Numbered from the stretch's first letter, positions 25,542 through 33,301 are shown. The stretch: 64,000 bases of DNA from Streptomyces omiyaensis (GCF_014650895.1 NZ_BMVV01000025.1:1-64000), one strand, 5' to 3'. Notes: generated by a model not told the origin, from the sequence alone. Program-made: numbers and translations.

Positions 25542-26780
25542 CTACTCCGCGGCCCGCAGCCGGCCGCCGCGCCCCAGCACCGCCACCGCCGCCGCGCAGG
25601 CCAGGCCGACGGCGCAGAGGACGAGCCACGGCACGGCCGTCCGGCCCGTGACGTCGAGCAGCACGCCCGTGCCGAGGTTCCCCAGGGTGATGCCGATCCC
25701 GCACACCGTGTTGTAGAGCCCGTAGTGGGTGGCCACCCAGCGCCCCCGGGAGAGGGCGACGACGGTGTCCATCTCGTACGGGTAGAGCACCGCGTTCGCC
25801 ACCGCGAGGACCGCCGCGCACAGCAGCAGCGCCGGTGCTCCCCGGCCCAGCGCCGCCGGGAGCAGGAAGGCGCCGCCCATCAGCGCGAGCCCCAGGACGA
25901 GGCTCCGCTCGCGGGTGAGCCGGGCCGCGCACCAGGCGGTGATCCGCAGCTGTCCGGCGAGCGCGACCAGCGCGGAGACGACGAAGAGCGCGGTGGTCAC
26001 GCCGGTGCCGCCCGCCGCGAGCGGCAGCGCCAGGTAGACCTGGAAGGACAGCACGTACGAGCCGGTCATGGCGAGCGAGAAGAGCCAGAAGACGCGGTTG
26101 CCGAGGACGGTGCGGAGCTGTCCCCGGGTCCCGGCCCCCTTCGGCTCCGGTCGGCCGCCGCCCGCCGAGGCCGGCAGGTGCCGCAGCTGGACGAGGGTGA
26201 GTCCGAGGAAGAGCAGGGCGGCGGTCGCGCAGGTCAGCCGGAACGACACCCCGGTGAGCGCCACCCCGACCAGCGGGCCGAGCAGGATGCCCGCCTGGTA
26301 GTAGGCGTTGAACAGCGCGAACGCCTCCACCCGCCGCGCCTCCCCCGCCTCGGCCGCCAGGCACGCGCGGACCGCCGGGTTGAAGAGCGCGCCGGCGAGG
26401 CCGGTGGCGAGCGAGGCGGCGATCAGCACGGGCAGCGACTGGGCGAGGGCGAGCCCGCCGAAGCCGACGGTCCGCAGCGCGCAGCCCGCGACGATGAGCG
26501 GCTTGAAGCCGAGCCGGTCGGCGAGCGCCCCGCCGACGAGGAACATGCCCTGCTGGGAGAGGTTCCGGGCGCCGAGGACGAGGCCGACCGCCCAGGCCGC
26601 CATGCCGAGCCCGTCGGCCAGGTGGGCGGCCAGGTAGGGCATCAGCATGGAGAAGCCGAGGTTGATGGTCAGCTGGTTGAGGAAGAGGAGCCGGACCGCC
26701 GGGTCGAAGGTACGGCTCCGCTTCCAGGGGCCGCCGCGGGGCGGCGCGGGGACGGCGGCCGTGTCCGCGCCGCCGCTCAC
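25542..26780 (-). CDS. MFS exporter coupled to the cysteine-synthase-like gene
   Basis: This 412-residue transporter has about 12 TM segments. It includes GGALADRLGFKPLIVAG (MFS loop 2/3 motif) and a YYQAGILLGPLVG segment. Its GTG start overlaps the stop of the upstream gene in a GTGA arrangement, so the two are almost surely translationally coupled. An MFS pump immediately after a biosynthetic PLP enzyme suggests export of the amino-acid-like product or protection from it. The exact substrate cannot be read from sequence. Confidence 0.86.
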   Translation of the reverse strand: MSGGADTAAVPAPPRGGPWKRSRTFDPAVRLLFLNQLTINLGFSMLMPYLAAHLADGLGMAAWAVGLVLGARNLSQQGMFLVGGALADRLGFKPLIVAGCALRTVGFGGLALAQSLPVLIAASLATGLAGALFNPAVRACLAAEAGEARRVEAFALFNAYYQAGILLGPLVGVALTGVSFRLTCATAALLFLGLTLVQLRHLPASAGGGRPEPKGAGTRGQLRTVLGNRVFWLFSLAMTGSYVLSFQVYLALPLAAGGTGVTTALFVVSALVALAGQLRITAWCAARLTRERSLVLGLALMGGAFLLPAALGRGAPALLLCAAVLAVANAVLYPYEMDTVVALSRGRWVATHYGLYNTVCGIGITLGNLGTGVLLDVTGRTAVPWLVLCAVGLACAAAVAVLGRGGRLRAAE

Positions 26781-27820
26781 CGCCCGGCCCCCGCCGTCCG
26801 GTCCAGGACCCGCCGGGTCCACGCCTCGACCCCCTCCGGTCCCGTGTAGGCGGCCGGCTCGTCCCGCACCGGGCCGTCGAGGAGGCCGTGGGCGGCGCAG
26901 TACGCGTCGTTGAAGACGGTGTCGAAGTAGCGCTGCGGGCCGTCGGGGAAGACGGCCGCGATCCGGGTGCCCCGCGGGCGCGCGCGGGCCAGCCAGCCGG
27001 CCACCAGGGCGACCGCGCCGACGCTCCAGCCGCCGGTGGCGTACTGGCGGGCGGCGAGCCGGCGGGCCGAGCGGACCGCCTCCGCCGGGGCCACCCAGTG
27101 GACCTCGTCGAAGGCCGCGTGGTCGACGTTGGCCGGGTGGATGGAGGAGCCGAGCCCGCGCATCAGGCGTTCCCCGGCGGGCAGGCCGAAGACGGTGGAG
27201 CGGATCGAGTCGACGCCGACGAGCTCCAGGGCCGGGCTGCCGGTCGCCCGCAGCGCGCGGGCGATGCCGGCGGAGTGGCCGCCGGTGCCGACCGCGCAGA
27301 CGAGCACGTCGATCCGGTCGAGCTGCCCGGACAGCTCGGCGGCGAGCCCGGCGTAGGCGGCGGGGTCGTCGGGGTTGCCGTACTGGTCGGGCCACCAGGC
27401 GCCGTCGAGGCGGCCGAGCAGTTCGGCGACCCGGTCCTTGCGGGCCTGCTGCCAGCCGCCGCGCGGGTGGGGCGCGGTGACGACGTGCACGGTGGCGCCG
27501 TGGGCGACGAGCATCCGCTCGACGATCGGCTCCAGACCGGGATCGGTGACGACGTGCACGGGGTGGCCGTGGAGCACGCCGGCGAGGGCGAGCCCGAGGC
27601 CGAGGGTGCCGGAGGTCGACTCGACGATCGGGGCGCCGGGCCGCAGGTCGCCCCTGCGGCGGGCCTCCTCGACCATGTGGAGCGCCGGGCGGTCCTTGAT
27701 GCCGCCGGCGTTGAAGCCTTCGAGCTTGGCCCAGTAGCCGTCGTCGGTCCACAGCACGGGGGTGTTGCCGACGGTCGGGTGCGGGCGCGGGGGCGCGGAC
27801 GGGGGCAGGGGGGCGTGCAT
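26777..27820 (-). CDS. PLP-dependent cysteine synthase / cystathionine beta-synthase family enzyme
   Basis: This is a 347-residue fold-type II PLP enzyme. The internal-aldimine lysine lies in GGIKDRPALHMVEEA. The substrate loop reads ESTSGTLGLG and the phosphate cup is GTGGHSAG. Family members join a beta-replacement nucleophile to O-acetyl- or O-phosphoserine, forming cysteine, cystathionine, 2,3-diaminopropionate precursors and similar compounds. The GNTPVLW start differs from housekeeping CysK, which argues for a specialised role. It is coupled to an MFS gene by overlapping stop and start codons. The ATG at 27820 gives a protein of normal family length. Distinguishing it from plain cysteine synthase would need phylogeny. 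Confidence 0.85.
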   Translation of the reverse strand: MHAPLPPSAPPRPHPTVGNTPVLWTDDGYWAKLEGFNAGGIKDRPALHMVEEARRRGDLRPGAPIVESTSGTLGLGLALAGVLHGHPVHVVTDPGLEPIVERMLVAHGATVHVVTAPHPRGGWQQARKDRVAELLGRLDGAWWPDQYGNPDDPAAYAGLAAELSGQLDRIDVLVCAVGTGGHSAGIARALRATGSPALELVGVDSIRSTVFGLPAGERLMRGLGSSIHPANVDHAAFDEVHWVAPAEAVRSARRLAARQYATGGWSVGAVALVAGWLARARPRGTRIAAVFPDGPQRYFDTVFNDAYCAAHGLLDGPVRDEPAAYTGPEGVEAWTRRVLDRTAGAGR

Positions 27821-27897
27821 GGGCGTGGGTACGTCCTCGGAAGTGGTGGTGCGCCGGAAGGGGGCTCGTGCTGTCGCGGGGCGACAGGACGGGACCC

Positions 27898-28320
27898 TCA
27901 GTTCCGGTCCACTCCGAGGGCGATGAGGAGCCGTCCGGGCTCGGGGCGGGGCCCCGCCCGGGTGCGGGCGCGCCGCGGGTCCCCCGCCGCGGGCGGCGCC
28001 GCGGCGCGGCCGACGGTGACGACCGCGCCGGGCCCCGGCGGGTCGAGCTGCGGGGCGGTGGCCGTCTGCGCGGTGAGCGGCCGTTCGGCCGCGTGGCCCT
28101 CGCCGCCCTGCCCGCAGCCGTGCGGCACGGGGCCGTGGACGGGGCCGGCGACGGCGACGGACGCGCCGGTGGCCGCGTGGCCGGCCGCGGCGGGCCACGC
28201 GTGGGCGGGGACGCCGTGGCAGAGCCCCGCGAAGAGCGCGACGAGCGCGAGGAGCAGCAGGAGGACGGGCGCCCGTCCTCCTGCTGCTCCTCGCCCGTCC
28301 GCCACGTCCGCCTCACGCAT
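27898..28320 (-). CDS. Small secreted or membrane-anchored protein of unknown function
   Basis: This 140-residue protein starts MREADVADGRGAAGG, followed by a strongly hydrophobic run (VLLLLLALVALFAG). The rest is Ala/Pro/His/Gly-rich, with several His and paired Cys (one in GLCHG, one in HGCGQGG). This looks like a signal peptide or single TM anchor with an exported, disordered domain. I do not recognise a family. The segment coding for the hydrophobic run contains a 48-bp perfect palindrome. It lies between the TipA-like gene and the cysteine-synthase-like gene on the same strand, and might be part of that operon. The ribosome site is weak, so the start is uncertain. Confidence 0.5.
   Translation of the reverse strand: MREADVADGRGAAGGRAPVLLLLLALVALFAGLCHGVPAHAWPAAAGHAATGASVAVAGPVHGPVPHGCGQGGEGHAAERPLTAQTATAPQLDPPGPGAVVTVGRAAAPPAAGDPRRARTRAGPRPEPGRLLIALGVDRN
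28247..28294. repeat. 48-bp perfect palindrome inside a small gene
   Basis: The left arm (28247-28270) and right arm (28271-28294) are exact reverse complements of 24 bp each with no spacer. The arms meet at GACGGGC|GCCCGTC. It is within the coding sequence of the 140-residue protein and spans Arg-Gly-Ala-Ala-Gly codons and the start of the Leu run. Such a long spacer-free palindrome is rare and would form a cruciform or a very stable RNA hairpin. Its function is unknown. Confidence 0.85.
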
Positions 28321-28418
28321 GGTGCGCACGACGTCACTTTCCGCGTTCCCGTCCGGGCAAAGGGACGGGCGCGGAGCGGCACGGTTTCGGCCGCCGTTTA
28401 CTTCGGACACCGGACACG

Positions 28419-28452
28419 GGCCGCCCGGGGGCGCGGGCCGCGCCGGGCGGCC
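28419..28452 (-). terminator. Hairpin after the TipA-like gene
   Basis: Ten-base arms GGCCGCCCGG (28419-28428) and CCGGGCGGCC (28443-28452) with a GC-rich loop lie just after the stop of the MerR gene on its strand. There is no U-run, as is common for Streptomyces terminators. Confidence 0.55.
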
Positions 28453-28459
28453 GGGCGGA

Positions 28460-29200
28460 TCACAGGTTCCGCTCGGCCCAGACGGTCAGGGCGTCGCGCA
28501 CCAGGACCGCGGTGCCCTCGCCGTGCCGGTCGTAGTTCCTGGTGAACCTCGGGTCGTCCACGTACATCCGGCCGAGCCCGATCAGGTACTCCTTCGTCGG
28601 CCGCGTGGTGACGGAGAGCCACTCGTACTGCCTGCGGGCCAGCGCCTGCACCTCGTCGCTGTCCGCCGCGAGCCCGGCCGCGGCCGCCGCGCCGAAGTCG
28701 CGGGCGATGCCGGCCTGCGCCTCCATGAACTCCTTCCTCGCGGCCTCGTCGAGCGACCGCCACCAGCGGTCGCCCTGCTCGTACGCGTCGCGGCCCCACC
28801 GTTCGGTGACCTCCGCCTCGTACTCCGTGTGGTCGAAGCCGTCGAAGACTTCCTCGGCCATGAGCCGTTCTCCTCTCTCGGTCTTGTGGAGAGTGGTCCG
28901 CACGGCTTCGATCTGCCGCCCGATGCGCTCGCGCTCCTGCTGGAGGAGGGCCAGATGCGTGCGCAGGGCGGCCGAGGTGTCCCGCTGGCCTTCGAGGACC
29001 TCGGCGATCGCGGGCAGCGAGAGCCCGAGCTCGCGCAGCAGCAGGATCCGCTGCAGCCGCACGAGCGCCGCCTGGTCGTAGTACCGGTAACCGTTCGCGC
29101 CGGTCCGGCTCGGCTCCAGCAGCCCCAGCTCGCCGTAGTGGCGGAGCGTGCGGCTGGTGGTGCCGGCCTTCCTGGCGATCTCCTGGATCGACCACTCCAT
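28460..29200 (-). CDS. TipA-like MerR-family regulator with TipAS ligand-binding domain
   Basis: The 246-residue protein opens with a MerR HTH (WSIQEIARKAGTTSRTLRHY, then GYRYYDQAALVRLQ), a coiled-coil dimer helix (about residues 80-112), then a TipAS/antibiotic-recognition domain starting MAEEVFDGFDHTEYEAEV. TipA of S. lividans binds thiopeptides and activates its own promoter. An in-frame ATG at 28861, preceded by GAGAGGAGAACGG, could yield the free ligand-binding domain (133 residues), as in tipA. The domain has no cysteine, so the covalent thiopeptide adduct known for TipAS cannot form here. The likely promoter has the 19-bp spacer expected for MerR activation. Ligand unknown. Confidence 0.88.
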   Translation of the reverse strand: MEWSIQEIARKAGTTSRTLRHYGELGLLEPSRTGANGYRYYDQAALVRLQRILLLRELGLSLPAIAEVLEGQRDTSAALRTHLALLQQERERIGRQIEAVRTTLHKTERGERLMAEEVFDGFDHTEYEAEVTERWGRDAYEQGDRWWRSLDEAARKEFMEAQAGIARDFGAAAAAGLAADSDEVQALARRQYEWLSVTTRPTKEYLIGLGRMYVDDPRFTRNYDRHGEGTAVLVRDALTVWAERNL

Positions 29201-29207
29201 GACCGGA

Positions 29208-29238
29208 ACGGTAGAACTTGACGCTGCGTAAAGGTCAA
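29208..29238 (-). promoter_or_regulatory. MerR-type promoter with 19-bp spacer and operator
   Basis: On the minus strand TTGACC (29238-29233) and TACCGT (29213-29208) are 19 bp apart. The long spacer and the internal inverted repeat TTGAC...GTCAA are hallmarks of MerR-activated promoters. The -10 box ends only 7 bp before the ATG at 29200, so the mRNA is probably leaderless. Confidence 0.65.
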
Positions 29239-29284
29239 CCCGGAACGCGGCGGGGCGGCGAGACCGCGACGGAGCCCGGGAACG

Positions 29285-29324
29285 CCGAAGGCCCGGATCG
29301 CGTGAATGCGATCCGGGCCTTCGG
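29285..29324 (-). terminator. Terminator of the initiator tRNA gene
   Basis: A 17-bp perfect stem (CCGAAGGCCCGGATCGC at 29285-29301, pairing with 29308-29324) with a 6-nt loop lies 9 bp after the 3' end of the tRNA. It is strong enough to stop transcription without a U-tract. Confidence 0.8.
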
Positions 29325-29333
29325 GCTACTGAG

Positions 29334-29407
29334 TAGCGGGGACAGGATTTGAACCTGCGACCTCTGGGTTATGAGCCCAGCGAGCTACCGAGCTGCTCCA
29401 CCCCGCG
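29334..29407 (-). tRNA. tRNA-fMet (CAT), initiator
   Basis: The 74-nt cloverleaf reads on the minus strand from CGCGGGGTGGAGCAG with anticodon loop CTCATAA. Initiator features are present: position 1 C does not pair with position 72, and three consecutive G-C pairs (GGG/CCC) close the anticodon loop. CCA is not encoded. A strong hairpin terminator follows. Confidence 0.95.
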
Positions 29408-29458
29408 TCGGTGAATATGACTCTACGGCATGGGTGGCGGAAACCGAAATCGGGTTTC

Positions 29459-29953
29459 TCAGCAGCCGCAGTCCCCGTCGCCGACGGGGGCGGTCAGGGG
29501 GTCCGCGTCCTTCCGCGCCGGGCCCTCCCAGGTCTCGTACGCGAAGCCCTCGCGCGCCCAGTACTCGAAGCCGCCGAGCATCTCCTTCACCTGGAAGCCC
29601 AGCTCGGCGAGGGCGAGCGCCGCCCGCGTGGCGCCGTTGCAGCCGGGACCCCAGCAGTAGGTGACGACCGGGACGGACCTGTCGAGGAGCCGCTCCGCCT
29701 GCTCGGGGATGAGCGCGGTGGGGAGGTGGACGGCGCCGGGGACGTGACCCTGGTCCCAGGAGGCGGTCGAGCGGGAGTCGATCACCACGAAGCCGGGGTC
29801 GGTGCCGCCGTCCCGGGCCGCGGCCAGGGCGGCGGCCACGTCGGAGACGTCCGCGTGGAAGGCGAGGCTGGCGGAGAAGTAGGCGGCCGCGGCGGCGGGG
29901 GAGGCCGGCGGGGTGCGCAGGACGGGGTTGACCGGGGTCTCTGTCGTCGTCAT
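29459..29953 (-). CDS. Rhodanese-domain protein
   Basis: This 164-residue single-domain sulfurtransferase has the rhodanese fold pattern FVVIDSRSTASWDQGHVPGA, with the active-site loop at VTYCWGPGCNGATRAA; the first Cys would carry the persulfide. A conserved tail ends in DCGC with two further cysteines that could relay sulfur or bind metal. It is probably cytoplasmic. The ATG at 29953 (MTTTETPVNP) is used; an upstream in-frame ATG is less likely. It is divergent from an ECF41-type sigma factor, whose genetic partners are usually carboxymuconolactone decarboxylases, oxidoreductases or epimerases. A rhodanese in that place is a variation worth noting. Confidence 0.88.
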   Translation of the reverse strand: MTTTETPVNPVLRTPPASPAAAAAYFSASLAFHADVSDVAAALAAARDGGTDPGFVVIDSRSTASWDQGHVPGAVHLPTALIPEQAERLLDRSVPVVTYCWGPGCNGATRAALALAELGFQVKEMLGGFEYWAREGFAYETWEGPARKDADPLTAPVGDGDCGC

Positions 29954-30015
29954 GGTGATCAATCTACGGACGGGGATCACCACGCTGAAGTGGTCTTCCA
30001 CGGCAGGAGGGAGCT

Positions 30016-30037
30016 ACGGCCGGGAAATCCCGGCCGT
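30016..30037. promoter_or_regulatory. Inverted repeat between the rhodanese and sigma genes
   Basis: The arms ACGGCCGGGA and TCCCGGCCGT around a central AA form a near-perfect palindrome in the 237-bp divergent region. It is more likely an operator than a terminator because it lies upstream of both genes. The binding protein is unknown. Confidence 0.4.
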
Positions 30038-30126
30038 TCACCTCCCCACGGCGTGGATCTCACGGGACGAGACCGGTGGGACGGCCGCACGGACGCCGCC
30101 CCGCGCGCGTACGGGCGGTCCTCGCC

Positions 30127-30152
30127 GTCACATCCATGGATTCCGGTCCGTC
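30127..30152 (+). promoter_or_regulatory. ECF41-type promoter before the sigma gene
   Basis: GTCACA (30127-30132) and CGTC (30149-30152) are separated by exactly 16 bp. This matches the TGTCACA-N16-CGTC target motif described for ECF41 sigma factors, with one mismatch at the first T. The motif lies 38 bp before the chosen start of the sigma gene, consistent with autoregulation. An in-frame ATG at 30161 would give a nearly leaderless message. Confidence 0.7.
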
Positions 30153-30190
30153 ATGGAGGCATGACGGGACACGAAGGGGGAGGACGAGGG

Positions 30191-31129
30191 ATGGACGGGA
30201 CCACGGCGGAGGGCACCGGGGGCGGACCGGACGCGGACGCGCTGGCGCGCCGCTTCGACGCCGACCGCGGGCACCTGCGGGCCGTCGCCTACCGCATGCT
30301 CGGCTCGCTCGGCGAGGCCGAGGACGCGGTGCAGGAGACCTGGTTCAAGCTCGGCCGCACCGACGTCTCCGGGGTCGCCAACCTCACCGGCTGGCTCACC
30401 ACGGTGATCGGCCGGGTCTGCCTGGACATGCTGCGCTCGCGCGGCTCCCGGCGCGAGGACCCGCTCGACCACTTCGTCCCGGACCCGCTGGTCCACGTCC
30501 CGGGCTTCGGCGACCCGGAGCACGCCGCCGAGCTGACCGAGTCCGTCGGCCTCGCGCTCCTCGTCGTCCTGGAGGCCCTGTCCCCGGCCGAACGGCTCGC
30601 CTTCGTGCTCCACGACATGTTCGCCGTCTCCTTCGACGAGATCGCGCCGATCGTGGACCGCACGCCGGCGGCGGCCCGGCAGCTGGCCAGCCGGGCGCGG
30701 CGGCGCGTCCAGGACGCCGACCCGGGGCCCGGTCCCGACGCCCGCCGCCAGCGGGAGATCGCCGACGCCTTCCTCGCCGCCTCGCGGGGCGGCGACTTCG
30801 AGGGGCTGCTCGCCGTCCTCGACCCGGACGCGGTCCTCCGCGCCGACGGCGGGCCCCTCCTCGCCGGCGCCTCCAAGGTGGTCCGCGGCGCCGGGGCGAT
30901 CATGCGGCAGGCCGTCATGTACGCGAGCTTCCGCAAGGCCTCGCTGGCGGTCGTCGCCAACGGCCGGCCGGCCGTCCTGTCCGTCGTCGACGGCAGGCCG
31001 GCCTCCCTGCTGGCCTTCACCGTCGTCGGCGACCGCATCACCCAGCTCCACGTCCTCGCCGACCCGGAGCGCGTCGCCGCCCTCGGCATCCCGGAGGAGG
31101 CCCTGGCCCTCGCCGTCCCTCCGGAGTGA
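30191..31129 (+). CDS. ECF41-type sigma factor with SnoaL-like C-terminal domain
   Basis: The 312-residue protein has sigma region 2 (LRAVAYRMLGSLGEAEDAVQ, then ETWFKL) and region 4 (LSPAERLAFVLHDMFAVSF, then IVDRTPAAARQLASRARRRV). A SnoaL/NTF2-like extension of about 115 residues follows and includes LDPDAVLRADGG. In ECF41 proteins this fused domain acts in place of an anti-sigma factor, and a WLPEPL-like motif in the linker is needed for it. Here the linker reads FVPDPL. The ATG at 30191 follows GGGGGAGGACGAGGG; ATG 30161 is an alternative. A matching promoter lies upstream. The sensed signal is unknown. Confidence 0.88.
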   Translation: MDGTTAEGTGGGPDADALARRFDADRGHLRAVAYRMLGSLGEAEDAVQETWFKLGRTDVSGVANLTGWLTTVIGRVCLDMLRSRGSRREDPLDHFVPDPLVHVPGFGDPEHAAELTESVGLALLVVLEALSPAERLAFVLHDMFAVSFDEIAPIVDRTPAAARQLASRARRRVQDADPGPGPDARRQREIADAFLAASRGGDFEGLLAVLDPDAVLRADGGPLLAGASKVVRGAGAIMRQAVMYASFRKASLAVVANGRPAVLSVVDGRPASLLAFTVVGDRITQLHVLADPERVAALGIPEEALALAVPPE

Positions 31130-31160
31130 CCGCCGCCCCGGGCGGCGGGACGGCGCCCCG

Positions 31161-31847
31161 TCAGGAGGCCGGCCGGAGCGCCTTCATCAGGGACGCGCCG
31201 ACGGCGAGCGAGGCGGCGCCGCTGGCGAGGCCGAGGACGGCGCCCGCGGCCACGTCGCCCGGGTAGTGGACGCCGGTGTGGACCCGGGAGTACCCCACCG
31301 CGCAGGCGAGCAGCCCCAGCGGCACGGCCGCGGGCGGCAGCGCCACCCCGGCCGCGGTGGCGAAGGCCACCGCCGAGGCGGTGTGCCCGGACGGGAAGGA
31401 CGCCGACTCCGGCATCGGGACGTGCCGGCCGGCCACCACCCGGGCCGCCTCCCGGTCCGGGCGCGGCCGGCGGACCAGCCGCTTGCCGAGGAGGTTGGCG
31501 GTGGCCGAGGCGATCGCGATCGCCCCCACCCCCGCGGCCGCCGCGCGGCGCGGCCGCCCCGGGAGGAGGGCGAGCCCGGCGGCGACGGCGAAGGAGATCT
31601 TGGAGTGGTCGGCCGCGTTCGACAGCCGGCGCAGGCCGACGTCCAGGGCCGGCGTCGGCGTCGCGGCCACCGCCGCGTACAGCGCCCCGTCCACCACCCG
31701 CAGGTCGTGCAGGACCGCCCGGGCGGTGAAGACCGCGGCCCGCGGCCGGTCGCGCAGCCGCACCGGCCCGGCCGCCCCGTCCCCGGGGACCGCGCCCGGA
31801 TCGGTCCCGTACCCGTGCCCGGGCTCGTACGTGCTGTCGTCGCTCAT
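31161..31847 (-). CDS. PAP2-type phosphatidic acid / pyrophosphate phosphatase
   Basis: This is a 228-residue membrane phosphatase. The three PAP2 signature blocks are intact: KRLVRRPRP, SFPSGHTASAV and SRVHTGVHYPGD. The hydrophobic segments fit 4-5 TM helices. It would remove phosphate from phosphatidic acid or an isoprenyl-pyrophosphate at the outer or inner membrane face. Its ATG overlaps the stop of the upstream lipid kinase gene as ATGA, with AGGAGC 8 bp before. The two genes are translationally coupled and catalyse opposite phosphate transfers on lipids. Confidence 0.9.
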   Translation of the reverse strand: MSDDSTYEPGHGYGTDPGAVPGDGAAGPVRLRDRPRAAVFTARAVLHDLRVVDGALYAAVAATPTPALDVGLRRLSNAADHSKISFAVAAGLALLPGRPRRAAAAGVGAIAIASATANLLGKRLVRRPRPDREAARVVAGRHVPMPESASFPSGHTASAVAFATAAGVALPPAAVPLGLLACAVGYSRVHTGVHYPGDVAAGAVLGLASGAASLAVGASLMKALRPAS

Positions 31848-33301
31848 GCGCCGCTCCTGTAGGGGTCTTCGGACGGTTCCGGACGGGGGGTGGGAAGGGA
31901 CGCGTGATGGTCCGGGAAGGCGAGCCGGACGATCCGCCGCCAGTCCAACGGCGGGGGCGGCGGAACCACTCCCGGCCGGGCCCGCGGCACCAGCACCCGC
32001 AGCGCGCGCGGCCGCAGCACGCAGACGACCGGGGTCGGCAGCACGAGCGCCTCCCCGTCCACGGCCACCGCCACCGTCCCCTCCTCCTTGGGCACACCGG
32101 TGTTGGTGACCCCTCCGTGGACTTCGACGCGGAGCGCGGTCAGGACGTTGAGCGCGGCCGACTGGGTGCCCCGCACGACCAGGTCGGCGGCGTGCGCCGC
32201 GCCGTCCACCCGGATGCCGATGACCCCGAGCCGGCCGCCGTCGAGACGGGACCGGTGCCCGGCGCCCGCGGTGAGCGGATCGGGCGCGGCGTACGGGTTG
32301 TTGCTGACCAGGATCGCCTGCTGCCCCGGCAGCCGGGTGTCGTCGGCGGTGGCGTCGAGCCGGTCGCCCTGACCGCCCTGGAGCAGGTCGGGCAGCGCGT
32401 CGAACGCGGTCTCCGCCTTGGCGTCGCGGTACTCCGGGCGCTGGACCACGTCCGCGTACACCCCGAACGAGACCGTGTTGACGAACGGCCGGCCCGCGAC
32501 CGTGCCGAGGTCGACGCGGAGCTCCTCGCCGTCGGTGAGCGCCTCCAGGCAGGCCGCCGGGTCGTCCCGGTCGAGACCGAGGTCCATCGCGAAGTGGTTG
32601 CGGGTCCCGGCCGAGATCACCAGGAACGGCAGGTCGTGCTCGGCGGCCACCGCGGCGACCAGCGCCTGGGTGCCGTCGCCGCCCGCCACCCCGAGGAGGT
32701 CGGCGCCCTCCGCCACGGCCTTCCGGGCGAGCGCGTCGACGTCGGCCGGCGCGGCCGGGTCGAGCAGCACGACCCGCGCCCCCAGCCGCTCCGCCTTGTC
32801 CACCAGGCCGAACCTCCCGACCTTCCCGCCACCGGACTTCGGGTTCATGATCAACACCGGCTGCGCCGGCCGGGCGGCGGGAACGGCCGGCGCGGGGCCC
32901 GCCACCGCCTCGCCCGGCCGGCGCAGCGCCTCCCGCGCGCAGCCCAGCGCGACCGACCACAGCGCGAGCGCCGCGAGCGCGAACAGCCACAGCCCCCCGA
33001 CCACGTACAGCACGAGGACGCCGATCGGCGCGCCCACCACGAGCACCGCGCCGAGCACCCGCAGCGGCCCCCGGTGCGCGACCGCCCACCACAGCCCCAC
33101 GGCCCCCGCCGCGAGCCCCACGAGCCCGCTGACCAGCACCAGCAACCCGCCGCCGCTCAGGGCCAGGAGCAGCACGAGGACCGCCCCGCCCGCCGCGCCC
33201 AGCGCCCAGCGCGCCAGGTCCCGTGCCGTACCCGCCGAGCGCGCCGCGCCCGCACGCCCGACGGCACGCTCGTCGTCCCACCACCGCGCAGCCCCGTTCA
33301 A
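31844..33301 (-). CDS. Diacylglycerol/lipid kinase (DAGK catalytic domain) with N-terminal membrane segments
   Basis: This is a 485-residue protein. Hydrophobic segments occupy residues 30-130 (GAAGGAVLVLLLALSGG and others). The DAGK catalytic core follows with LIMNPKSGGGK, VAGGDGTQALV and SAGTRNHFAMDLGLD, so the ATP-binding and catalytic motifs are complete. It phosphorylates diacylglycerol or a related lipid. A TTG start at 33301 is proposed because GGAGGTGGGG precedes it; no ATG or GTG lies near. Translation coupling to the PAP2 gene downstream suggests a lipid phosphorylation-dephosphorylation module. The N-terminal TM bundle is unusual; most DAGK/YegS-type enzymes are soluble. Confidence 0.88.
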   Translation of the reverse strand: MNGAARWWDDERAVGRAGAARSAGTARDLARWALGAAGGAVLVLLLALSGGGLLVLVSGLVGLAAGAVGLWWAVAHRGPLRVLGAVLVVGAPIGVLVLYVVGGLWLFALAALALWSVALGCAREALRRPGEAVAGPAPAVPAARPAQPVLIMNPKSGGGKVGRFGLVDKAERLGARVVLLDPAAPADVDALARKAVAEGADLLGVAGGDGTQALVAAVAAEHDLPFLVISAGTRNHFAMDLGLDRDDPAACLEALTDGEELRVDLGTVAGRPFVNTVSFGVYADVVQRPEYRDAKAETAFDALPDLLQGGQGDRLDATADDTRLPGQQAILVSNNPYAAPDPLTAGAGHRSRLDGGRLGVIGIRVDGAAHAADLVVRGTQSAALNVLTALRVEVHGGVTNTGVPKEEGTVAVAVDGEALVLPTPVVCVLRPRALRVLVPRARPGVVPPPPPLDWRRIVRLAFPDHHASLPTPRPEPSEDPYRSGA

